Assembly: GCA_030159075.1 (NCBI GenBank)
Contig: BROG01000047.1
Coordinates: 831,501 to 895,500 of the forward strand
Source: Atrina japonica
Lineage: Eukaryota; Mollusca; Bivalvia; Pterioida; Pinnidae
Reading direction: 5' to 3'
Length of the DNA: 64,000 nt
In this document: in pieces, positions 10,650 to 24,400 of the stretch
Layout of the letters: each line of letters opens with the position of its first letter
Numbering within the stretch: position 1 is the stretch's first letter
Made by a program: the position numbers and the translations under genes
Notes under the pieces: generated by a model
Told to the model about the DNA's origin: nothing
Database searches by the model: none
What the model saw: the letters and a program-made list of their open reading frames with translations, nothing else

Positions 10650-12985
10650 ATTTTACTGCTAGATACCGAAGGTTAAAGTCTCCCAGTTTTATAGGTTTTA
10701 CTGCTAGATACTGAAGGTTAAAGTTTCCAAGTTTTATAGTTTTTACTGCTAGATACTGAGGGTTAAAGTCTCCCAGTTTTATAGTTTTTACTGTTAGATA
10801 CTGGGTGTTAAAGTCTCTAGGTTTTATAGTTTTTACTGCTAGATACTGAAGGTTAAAGTCTCCCAGTTTTATAGTTTTTACTGTTAGATACTGAAGGTTA
10901 AAGTCTCTGGGTTTTATATAGTTAAACTGTTAGATACTGTTCAGAAGGGTTTAAGTCTCTGGGTTTTATAGTTTTTACTGTTAGATACTGAAGGTTAAAG
11001 TCTCCCAGTTTTATAGTTTTTACTGTTAGATACTGAAGGTTAAAGTCTCCCAGTTTTATAGTTTTTACTGTTAGATACTGAGGGTTAAAGTCTCACAGTT
11101 TTATAGTTTTTACTGTTAGATACTGAGGGTTAAAGTCTCCCAGTTTTATAGTTTTTACTGCTAGATACTGAGGGTTAAAGTCTCACAGTTTTATAGTTTT
11201 TACTGCTAGATACCGAGCTGGTTAAAGTCTCCCAGTTTTATAGTTTTTACTGCTAGATACTGAGGGTTGGATATAAAGTCTCACAGTTTGATAGTTTTTA
11301 CTGCTAGATACTGAGGGTTAATACAGTCTCTAGGTTTTAATAGTTTTTACTGTTAGATACTGGGATTTGTTAAAGTCTCTAGGTTTTTTATAGTTTTTAC
11401 TGTTAGATACTGGGTGTTAAAAGTCTCTAGGTTTTATAGTTTTTTACTGTTAGATACTGAGGGTTAAAGTCTCACAGTTTGATAGTTTTTTACTGCTAGA
11501 TACTGAGGGTTAAAGTCTCTAGGTTTTATAGTTTTTACTGTTAGATACTGGGTGTTAAAGTCTCTAGGTTTTATAGTTTTTACTGTTAGATACTGGGTGT
11601 TAAAGTCTCTAGGTTTTATAGTTTTTACTGTTAGATACTGAGGGTTAAAGTCTCACAGTTTGATAGTTTTTACTGCTAGATACTGAGGGTTAAAGTCTCT
11701 AGGTTTTATAGTTTTTACTGTTAGATACTGGGTGTTAAAGTCTCTAGGTTTTATAGTTTTTACTGTTAGATACTGAGGGTTAAAGTCTCACAGTTTTATA
11801 GTTTTTACTGCTAGATACTGAGGGTTAAAGTTCTCGTAACCCAGTTTTATAGTTTTTCATGCTAGATACCGAAGGTTTAAAGTCTCACAGTTTTATATAG
11901 TTTTTACTGCTAGATACCGAAGGTTAAAGTCTCACAGTTTTATAGTTTTTACTGCTAGATACCGAAGGTTAAAGTCTCCCAGTTTTATAGTTTTTACTGC
12001 TAGATACCGAAGGTTAAAGTCTCCCAGTTTTATAGTTTTTACTGCTAGATACTGAGGGTTAAAGTTTCCCAGTTTGATAGTTTTTACTGCTAGATACTGA
12101 GGGTTAAAGTCTCTAGGTTTTATAGTTTTTACTGTTAGATACTGGGTGTTAAAGTCTCTAGGTTTTATAGTTTTTACTGTTAGATACTGGGTGTTAAAGT
12201 CTCTAGGTTTTATAGTTTTTACTATTGTTTTGTTAGATACTGAGGGTTAAAGTCTCACAGTTTGATAGTTTTTACTGCTAGATACTGAGGGTTAAAGGTC
12301 TCTAGGTTTTATAGTTTTTTACTGTTAGATTACTGGGTGTGGTTTTAAAGTCTCTAGGTTTTATTAGTTTTTACTGTTAGATACTGAGGGTTTAAAGTCT
12401 CACAGTTTTATAGTTTTTACTGCTAGATACTGAGGGTTAAAGTCTCCCAGTTTTATAGTTTTTCCTGCTAGATACCGAAGGTTAAAGTCTCACAGTTTTA
12501 TAGTTTTTACTGCTAGATACCGAAGGTTAAAGTCTCACAGTTTTATAGTTTTTACTGCTAGATACCGAAGGTTAAAGTCTCACAGTTTTATAGTTTTTAC
12601 TGCTAGATACCGAAGGTTAAAGTCTCCCAGTTTTATAGTTTTTACTGCTAGATACTGAGGGTTAAAGTCTCCCAGTTTTATAGTTTTTACTGCTAGATAC
12701 TGAGGGTTAAAGTCTCCCAGTTTGATAGTTTTTACTGCTAGATACTGAGGGTTAAAGTCTCTAGGTTTTATAGTTTTTACTGCTAGATACTGAGGGTTAA
12801 AGTCTCCCAGTTTTATAGTTTTTACTGCTAGATACTGAAGGTTTAAGTCTCTGGGTTTTATAGTTTTTACTGTTAGATACCGAAGGTTTAAGTCTCCCAG
12901 TTTTATAGTTTTTACTGTTAGATACCGAAGGTTAAAGTCTCCCAGTTTTATAGTTTTTACTGCTAGATACTGAGGGTTAAAGTCT
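10650..12985. repeat. 45-bp satellite/minisatellite array, about 50 copies
   Basis: The unit is TTTTTACTGCTAGATACTGA, then GGGTTAAAGTCTCCCAGTTTTATAG, repeated head to tail for 2.3 kb. Two variable positions define subtypes: ACTGCTAG versus ACTGTTAG, and CTCCCAG or CTCACAG versus CTCTAGG before TTTTATAG. Subtypes occur in runs and alternations, for example around 11,500-11,800 and again around 12,050-12,400, indicating duplication of multi-unit blocks. Single-base indels are common. No frame stays open. Confidence 0.95.
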
Positions 12986-13191
12986 GATTGGTTTATTACT
13001 GAGTATTGTCACATATTTCTCACTTACTGTATGTACCATAGTCACTATATGCCATTGTTCATTTTTATTACATACCATCTACATATACCGGCTTATTTAT
13101 TACAGATATTGTCAACTTTATGGGAACACATAGATCTTAAGAAATAACAAAATAGCAGGAAACAGATACTGAGTAACTTTCATACATGCAT

Positions 13192-13192
<1 letters not shown>
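12986..13192. other. Short spacer right of the satellite
   Basis: Unique AT-rich sequence between the satellite and a CT microsatellite. Confidence 0.5.

Positions 13193-13254
<62 letters not shown>
13193..13254. repeat. (CT)n microsatellite
   Basis: About 30 CT dinucleotides with a terminal CTGT. Confidence 0.95.
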
Positions 13255-13258
<4 letters not shown>

Positions 13259-13480
13259 CAAAAAATGCTTTGAAATACATTTAACCAAATTATCTCAGTT
13301 ATCTTATTGTTCTAGACATACTTTACCTAGTATAATCTACTGATAGGACAGGACTCAGCTTAAATAGGACCGTTTATGTTTCAATTAATTTGTTACCTGT
13401 TCGACAGCGATTGTTGAGTCGTCTGTACCAACTGTGAAGAGGATTTATTTCTCACTTATTTCATTTGAATACACTCACGG

Positions 13481-13678
13481 TTTTGATTTGATTTGATTTT
13501 TTGTTTTACGCCATACTCAACAATCTTTCAGTCATATGATGGCGTCCAGTTTTTTATTGGTGGAGGAGAAACCCCGACTACCCGGGTAAAGACCACCGAC
13601 CTTCCGCAAGAAAATTGGCAAACTTTCCCACTTAATTCGAAATGACCCTAGCGGGATTCGAACCAGAGGTGAGAAGCC
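13481..13678 (-). mobile_element. SINE-1, 5'-truncated, with 13-bp target-site duplication
   Basis: The tail is on the left (TTTTGATTTGATTTGATTTT, the complement of the AAATC repeat). The body runs leftward-to-rightward in reverse (TTTTACGCCATACTCAACAA, GGTGGAGGAGAAACCCC, GCAAGAAAATTGGCAAAC) and ends in a B-box complement GGGATTCGAACCAGAG. The A box is missing. AATACACTCACGG occurs immediately on both sides (13,468-13,480 and 13,679-13,691), a clean target-site duplication that marks the retroposition. Confidence 0.9.
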
Positions 13679-13691
13679 AATACACTCACGG

Positions 13692-16047
<2,356 letters not shown>

Positions 16048-16092
<45 letters not shown>

Positions 16093-16104
16093 CTCCCTCC
16101 CCCC

Positions 16105-16177
<73 letters not shown>
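16048..16177. repeat. (CT)n microsatellite with CCCTCCCTCCC interruption
   Basis: About 130 bases of CT repeat broken once by a C-rich block near 16,090-16,108. Confidence 0.95.
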
Positions 16178-16179
<2 letters not shown>

Positions 16180-17436
16180 CTCATGATTCAAAGCTGTCCC
16201 TATAATCTGTAGTAATGACAGTTCTAAAGTTTAATAATGGAAGAATTAATGACAGTCCCCCAACAATGACTAAGGACTTTGGGTGGTTATTTAATCTACA
16301 TATATTTAAATATTTCACCGCATAATATACATTAGGTAAACCCTCAACAAAAACTTTGAAGGAAAAAAATCCAAACATGGCGTGAGGCGATGACATTTTC
16401 AAATAATTTATTTCTAAATGTCTGCCATCACAATACTAGATAAAAATGAAGTCTGTGTACATAGCCGTTGTCTGATAACTAAGTCCGTTGTCTGATAAGA
16501 AAATCGGAATTCCAGTACACACACAACACAGCCTAGGAATGCCTTTATTGTGTGCATGTTGCACTATCAATACCATTACAAAGCTAATTGTCTGTCATTT
16601 AAAAATGACAGTATTGAAATTGAATGTGTATCAAAGAAAGGCTATGTATTCACATCCATTAGAAGCCAGGCATTTTCAAAAAGCTTGGGGATGGGAGTAA
16701 AGGCAACAGTTTTTACAATGTATAATTAAGTGTCCTTGAATATTTGGTGTCAAAAAACAACATCCACATACATGTATACACTTAGTTTTTTCAGTTTTGT
16801 TTTTGTTTTTTTGTTTTATTTTTTGTTTTTTTGTAAAGTTGACCATTGTCTATGAGGAAGAAAATGTTTACTTTTGACACTTCACATTTCCTTTTGCTTT
16901 TAAAAAGAAATAAATCCAGTTGATTATATTTGAAAACAAGACATATGTAAGTTTCTATGCTCTTTAAATTATTGGTAATTAGGAGCTATATACACGATTG
17001 GTCAGAAGAAGCTATAACTAGAATATCAGAATTTCAAATTTTTAACACACATTTTACTTACAATTTAGACATGTTTCATGGACAGCTGTTTCCCCAAGTT
17101 TTTTGTTACTTTAATTTAAAGACAGATAAAGCACTTGCCAAACTTCTAAGGCACTCAAATTCTATATGCTATAATTGCACTTTTCCTGTGAAAGGGAAAT
17201 TGAATGTGTGTAGTAAAAACCATGTTTGATAAAAATTAAAATTTAAGAAGTCATTATGGTGAAAAAATCACAGAAACAGAAAAACATTGAGGAAACACCT
17301 AAAATTCTAATTCAATATTTACTTCAGCGTACTTATCATTCAAATGCCTTTGAAGTGTAAATCTATTAACATTTAAGATACCAAATCTATTAAAATAACA
17401 TACCACTTTCATATTTCTATGTGATATTGGTATTAG
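16178..17436. other. Spacer, nothing recognised
   Basis: Short frames only. A T/G-rich stretch lies near 16,785-16,835. Confidence 0.5.
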
Positions 17437-17563
17437 CAATAAAATATCTGTTGGAAAAATTTATCACTGACGGAGAATTGTTGACAAAATCTTGGAAACA
17501 TGAACCTGCAGGGCAAACCCTGGCTGATGTGAGCAGGAAACTAGATCCGCATTACATGTTCAA
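17437..17563 (+). CDS. Putative isolated coding exon, unknown gene
   Basis: An open stretch on the + strand sits between a possible acceptor (...GATATTGGTATTAG) and a consensus donor (CAA then GTAAGTTTTT). In the open frame it reads IKYLLEKFITDGELLTKSWK, then HEPAGQTLADVSRKLDPHYM, then F. The composition is that of an ordinary soluble protein (mixed charges, W, H, Y, P, G). The other frames and the opposite strand carry stops, and the segment is richer in G+C than its surroundings. I do not recognise the family, and neighbouring exons were not found within several kb, so this could also be an orphan exon in long introns or a gene relic. Confidence 0.45.
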
Positions 17564-18282
17564 GTAAGTTTTTTTGTTAAAACAAGGAGAATAATTACTC
17601 ATGCCTCTATATATACATAACACATATATTGCTCAAAGCTATAGTCATACTGTTGATTACCCAGGGGCACCTGCTGATGTGTATAGATCAGATACCTTCC
17701 TATACTTATAGGTATTTAACCGATTCATTACAATTATCGGAAGTGTTTCTGGACATTCAATTCAGTGGAGAGCAACAAGTTTTTTTTTAGATTCTAATGT
17801 GTGAAAATATATGTACCAGCAAAACATTTATCTATGTAGAGTTATAAAATATTTCCCTGAACGGAAAGAATTAACAATGGAATTACAAATAAATAGGATA
17901 TCAAACTTAATGTGTATGTCCATGATAAAGGTTGGTATCTATAAATACATGTGCATACAACTGATCACTTATCACCTGTTTTATCACCAATCAAATAATA
18001 CAGCAAACTGCTATATATTTGTATTATTCAAGAGTTATCGCTATACATGTGTAATATCTTTATAGATCTGTTTGATTTATACTAGACAAATCTCATTGCG
18101 CCTCTACAATCAAGCAGACACATTATTTTTTCACTTTATATGTAATATACACCATGACTTATAATACAAGTATATTAACATACACCGCCATCTCTTTCTT
18201 CTTCTTTTTTCCTTATTTTGAACAAATGTACACAACATAAATTACATTCCCCCTCCACTGCAGTTTGTTGGGAACTGAATAT
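17564..18282. other. Spacer, possibly intronic
   Basis: AT-rich, with no second exon recognised downstream of the putative exon at 17,437. Confidence 0.4.
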
Positions 18283-18990
<708 letters not shown>

Positions 18991-19290
18991 TAATAAATAC
19001 ATGTATAATATATAATTATATGTATATATATGTTACAATGTATGTACATGTATGTGTCATGAGTTTATAGATACATGTACATGTGTCATGAGTGTATACT
19101 TATAGATATATGTACATGTCATAAGTTTATAGATACATGTACATGTGTCATGAGTGTATACCTATAGATATATGTACATGTCATAAGTTTATAGTTACAT
19201 GTACATGTCATAAGTTTACAGATACATGTACATTATATATGTATGTGTCATAAGTTTATAGATACATGTACATGTATGTGTCATGAGAGT
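18991..19290. repeat. TACATGTA-rich tandem repeat
   Basis: Seven or so irregular copies of GTCATAAGTTTATAGATACA followed by TGTACATG, with an alternating longer variant (TGTCATGAGTGTATACTTAT). The palindrome ACATGT recurs at each junction. Confidence 0.85.
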
Positions 19291-19331
19291 GTGTGTGTGT
19301 GTGTGCGTGTCTCTCTCTCTCTCTCTCTCTT
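19291..19331. repeat. (GT)n-(CT)n microsatellite
   Basis: GTGTGTGTGTGTGTGCGTGT followed by CTCTCTCTCTCT. Confidence 0.9.
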
Positions 19332-19346
19332 ACTTATACACAGACT

Positions 19347-19474
19347 TCAAGGTATATCAGGATCAATACCTGCAATGAAATCTTGTCCTTCACTTGGCCA
19401 GCTAGGCTGTAAATGACAGCTGGGGTCTCTAATCTTTTTCCTTGAACTCAGAAAAAAGTCCAGCCATAAATGTA
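19347..19474 (-). CDS. Putative 3'-terminal coding exon, unknown gene
   Basis: On the minus strand an open frame runs from a possible acceptor (...TATTATGTTGGAAG at 19,475) to a TGA at 19,347-19,349. It reads HLWLDFFLSSRKKIRDPSCH, then LQPSWPSEGQDFIAGIDPDI, then P and stop. It is conspicuously G+C-richer than the flanks and has natural-looking composition. Part of the segment is also open in a second minus frame (ETPAVIYSLAGQVKDKISLQ up to a GTATTG), so the frame choice is not certain. I do not recognise the protein, and upstream exons (higher coordinates) were not identified. Confidence 0.35.
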
Positions 19475-20254
19475 CTTCCAACATAATACAAAAATGTCAG
19501 TTTTTTAAACAGGGGAAATCTACAATAACCCTTTCACCCCCAGTAACTTCATGGTATACTCTTTTCTTATGTTAGACAAGTTGATTATGGTCAGTGGGGA
19601 TGAAAGGGTGAAGAACTTGGTGACCAAAAGAAACCTAAAGGGAAGGCTTTCCAAATATCTGCGGTCAAAACTGTGTTTTCTGTTATTCATAAATAAAAGT
19701 TTCAGGTATGCTTTCTTTCAGTAAAAGATCACTGAAAAAGACAAAACTTGGACGTCTGAAACAATAGTTTCCTATAGGATAATTTTGTCAAATTTAGCAA
19801 ACCAAATTGAATCATGACTAGACAGACCCTAACAAGACGACGAGTTTATTCTTCGCAGTTCTTTATCATCAATACTGTAAACTTGATTTTATCCGCAAGA
19901 ATATTATTTACCTGTAAATTTGCGAGACCTCTCGCTCACGAAAATAAAATTATTGTGTAATGAAGTATGATAATACATATGTATTATGAAGAAACTGGCT
20001 TTTGAATTCAAAAAATATCATCTCGCGAATAAATTTAGAACTTGTGTATCATGCAAATGAAGTCCCACGAAAATTTCCAGATTTTACGGTACATAATTCA
20101 ATTGCTTTGATATTTGTTGATGATATTCGACTTCTCAAACAGACATCGTAATTTGTATTTTGAGCTGCCACTAGCTGGTCATGAAGTTACATAAATATAG
20201 ACCTATGCCATAGACTTGGATTATTCCAAAGTCTAATTAATACTACCACTAAAC
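19475..20254. other. Spacer, nothing recognised
   Basis: AT-rich sequence with no coding, RNA or repeat signal that I can support. Confidence 0.45.
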
Positions 20255-20347
20255 TTAATGTCTCATCAACCCCTGAAAAACAATGGACTCTGCTTTAAAT
20301 CAATGATTTAGACTAGTCCAAATGTGTCATTAGGGTAAATGGGTTAA
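20255..20347 (+). mobile_element. MITE-A copy, complete
   Basis: TTAATGTCTCATCAACCCCT at the left and CATTAGGGTAAATGGGTTAA at the right, with TTAA at both termini and the family core (AACAATGGACTC, GACTAGTCCAAATGTGTC). It ends 45 bases before the left end of the large element at 20,393. Confidence 0.75.
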
Positions 20348-20392
20348 TGTGTCATCAACAGGATTGTAATTTGTACTCGGAATATTGACTTC

Positions 20393-20760
20393 TAGTCCAG
20401 TAGAAATAACCCCAAAAAATCGAAAAGGTCAAAAAAATTGCAACAGAATTTATTTTTGCGGCATTCAATCCCGAAAGGGTCCCTCCGAAACATACTAAAA
20501 GTTTACCAAAATCAACCGATGGGAAAATTGTTGAAATCGCCCCTGATTTTGGTAGCATGATCACATGATAGGCATGTCTAAATAAGGGGGTAGGGATAGA
20601 AAAAAATTCCATAGAATTTGTTATAGTCATCAGATATGCACGAATGTGGTATCAATTTGTTGCAAACTGAAGTACCCTTCTACCTACATAAGTATTATGA
20701 ATTACAGTTTGAAATGACGTCATAGTAAATACTCGAATCACGTGAATTTTTTAAAAACGA
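20393..20760 (+). repeat. Left terminal inverted repeat
   Basis: The outer 135 bases match the right arm well, including a 45-base perfect block. Beyond about 20,530 the match is patchy but ordered (GGGGTAGGG near 20,590, GGTATCA near 20,650, TCACGTGA near 20,737), suggesting a longer arm that has diverged. Confidence 0.8.
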
Positions 20761-21442
20761 AATGAGTAATCAAAATGTCGATTTTTTTCCAATCAGCTCT
20801 CCTACGATCAATATAAATCTTAGCAATCATGCTTAAATGATGGCCATGTACCCCTAAAACAATTCGAGGCAATAGATGAATGGTAGATTAGGAATTGAAA
20901 AAAATAAATCCACATTAAAACTCAGGCAGCAGGGATGAAAATCGACCATACTCTGTCATTGATCTGAACATACACTGACACATATAGTAGTCTTTTAGTT
21001 TATAATGTTTGTATTCCTTACATATTCATTCCACAGCTAGACAATTTCGTTAGTTGGACTGTGTTGTTATAAATATATTCAATCCAATAGTCTGGTCGCA
21101 AAACGATTAAATTTGAGGAAGTTTGCGAAATTATTGGGTAGAAGTTGAGGTCTAAAAAGCGCCAGGACTGCATACACTGCATTGTGTTATGTTCGAGGCA
21201 CTTGTTTGACAGACGAAAAGACAGATCTGATGGAGCAATATATGTACTAGTAGTCTGTGGAATAATATTGCTGAAGTGCATACCAAATGTGATTGAGAAT
21301 TACACACATTCGACTCCTCGTTGTATCTGCAAATACAGTTCTTCAAGCTTGCTCTGAAAGAGTAGTGTATGTGTATTGCTAGTTGAGCATTTTCTGAACT
21401 GTGGTCTAGATTTGACAACCTGTCTTTTAGACTGACGCAAAA

Positions 21443-24400
21443 ATGTCCGAAACTAGTTTACAACAAGATACAATTTGTATATTGTGTCAGAAGAATATTG
21501 TAACTGGCAGTTCTTCTGATGTGGTTGTTCTTGGCACGAAAGGGTGTGCTGGAATTAACAAAGCGAGTAGTGAAACGGAACAGCAGTGTTCATGCCAATG
21601 TTGGGCAAAAAATTCACAAGGTCTGTAGGCAACGATGGTGCAACCCAAAATACATTGCCAGTGGAGCCCTAAATGTTTCTGTGGATGAGGCAGCATCTGT
21701 TAGCAGATTGAGGTCCAAGGAAACTTTTGATTTTAAAAGTGATTGCATCTTCTGTGGTACATCTGCCCAGTGTGGTGACAGAAGACGAAGCTGTGACACC
21801 TACCCTGTCCGAACGTCAGTGTGTTTGAGGATACCATTGTCAGTGTTTGTAGAGATAGGGGCGATGAATGGAGTGAGGCTGTAATGGGTCGATTGTCGTA
21901 CGCTCATGATTTACATGCGGAAGATGCCATTTACCACCAGCAGTGCAGTATAAATTTTAGAACCGGGAAAGATGTTCCAAAGAGGTTTGAGGTTGGAAGT
22001 GAGAAAAACTGGCAAAAAACCAAAGCTAAGTGTTGGACGCCCCTTGAATCGTGATAAACGAGAAGCATTTAAAGCAGTTATCCAGCTTTTAGCAGACAAT
22101 GAGGATGAACAGTTATCAATAAGTGACTTAGTGGAGAAAATGGGTGGATTCCTAAGGTCAGCCCATTCATTGGAGGAACCATATGGTCCACAGTATATGA
22201 AACAAAAGCTCCAGGAACACTTCGGTGACCAGATCATCTTCACCAACCTCGAAGGCAGGGAAAATGTCGTCACTTTCATGAGAACAGCTGCATCCATACT
22301 CCATGATTATTATAGGAAACCAAAGTCTCTCAATGAGGAAGAAGAGACCAGATGGATCGTTTAAAACGGCCGCGAAATTGATCAAGAACGATATCAGAGC
22401 TCTTGAACCACTTAAGGACTACCCAGGCCCTGATGACCTCACAGCAGAGTATGCTAGAGCTTTCCTACCAGATAGTGTTAACCAGTTTCTGGAAATCATT
22501 GTGACAGGTAAACACACAGAAAGAAAAACAAGCATCTCTGGGGCATGCTCTTGTTCAAGCAGCAAGACCTAGAAAAATGATTGCGCCTTTGCAACTTGGG
22601 TTGGCTGCACAGATGCATCATCATTTCGGATCTCGTTTCCTGATTGATTCACTGCACCAACATGGATTTTGTAGCCCGTACGAGGAAGTACAAATGTTTG
22701 AGCAAAGTGCAGCTGTTACATCTCAGACCTCTGTTGTTACACGTGATATGCAGTTCATCCAATATGCAGCTGGATCACAACATACACACACTTGACGGGC
22801 ACGGGACGTTCCATGGCATGGGCATGGTTTGGACAAGTTAAGATCCAGCATTACTCGTATCCCAAAGGACAGAAAGGCATCCAATTCAGGGATGCTGAGA
22901 TCCTGTATCCAAGTTACAGAACCCACACACATTCTGGATGCCATATGGACTATATCCCCCTTTCTGCAGTGGCCTCGTCCAGGGTGGTCAGGTTTCATGC
23001 AGATGGTGCAAACAGGCGGCTCCCATCCTGGAAAATCCTCTGTTACATTCTTATGAATCCTGGAGACATGACATGCGTCTACTCGACCCTGCTCTTTTTG
23101 GGCTGAACAAGCAAAGCAGAGTAAAACAGCGCCCAGTCATTACATTCGATCAACCGCTGTGGTGGAAGGCTCAAAACTATTGTGGCCAACGAACCACCAA
23201 CAAGTGTTTTGAAGTCAGTAATACTGCGGATTGGAGGGCTCCACACTGAAATGAGCTACCTTGGCTGTATTGGGCGTCTCATGGAAAACTCAGGGTTGTC
23301 TGAAGTACTGGAAGTTGTCTATGGCAGCAAACACAGTTGCGCACATGTTGAGTGGAAAGGCAGTAGCCAGGGCTCGTAGAGGCCATTTTCTTGTGACTGC
23401 AGCACTAAACATCCTCCTCACTGCAGATGCATTGGGACTGCCGTTGCCAGAGGTCGAGAGATGTGCCAACAGTAGTCCAAACAGATCCGGTAGCAAGTGC
23501 AGAAGCCATGGACACGGATGTTGATACTGTTGAATCCATGTCAACTGCAAAACAAATGCTCACTCAACTACTCACAAACCCTGATTGGAAGTTTGATGAC
23601 AAATCCAAGTCAGCGGTTATGACCATCCATGATACACTGGCGAATGAGAAGGAGAAAAATATCTCCAGTCGGACAAGCTGTTTGTGGCTCCAGTACATGA
23701 AAATGATAGACATTCTTAAGCGTTTTCTCAGAGCAGAACGAACTGGAAACTGGACTCTACATCTTGCTGCCCTCTACGAAATGTTGCCATATTTTGCTGC
23801 TGCAGGTCACAATTTGTATGCGAGAACCACATATCTCTATTTGCAGCAGATGTCCACATTGGCAACTGACCAGCCAGAGATTCACACCTTATTCATGGAA
23901 GGCTACCACGTTGTACGCCGCAGTGACAGATTCTGGGCAGGGCTCTCAACAGACCTGATAATCGAACAGATGCTGATGCGTAGCCTCAAAACCACTGGTG
24001 GTCTTACGCGAGGGAGAGGCATGACCGAGCTGCAACGGCTAGTATGGGTAAAATCTCTACCCGCATGCTCTGAGTTGAACCAAGCAATGCAGAAGTTCAC
24101 CGAGGTGACCTATGACACAAGCGAGCAACACAAGGAAGCGTCTGATACTCGTCAGAAACGCGACTGTGAGGACACAGACAAGTTGGTCAGGTTCTTGCAG
24201 GAACGGAACCCATTCAGCAAAATTGACCAGAGCCTGCGAAGTATTACTTCTGGTGTTGTGGCTGACACCAATGTCAATGCTGATCAGGCAGAGTCAGTGG
24301 GACAGAAGATTCTTCAGTCCATGGAAGGTCAGGATGTTATGACATATTCGTTCAAACGAAAGCAACAGGCTGTTACTCTTGGGTGTAAAACTGCCGTGAC

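Noticed and set aside
10650..12985. CRISPR-like array because of the regular repeats
   Set aside because: Units are contiguous with no unique spacers, in a eukaryotic context.
20355..20630. 91-codon minus-strand frame
   Set aside because: Lies across the left terminal inverted repeat of the large element; the mirrored right arm does not conserve the frame.
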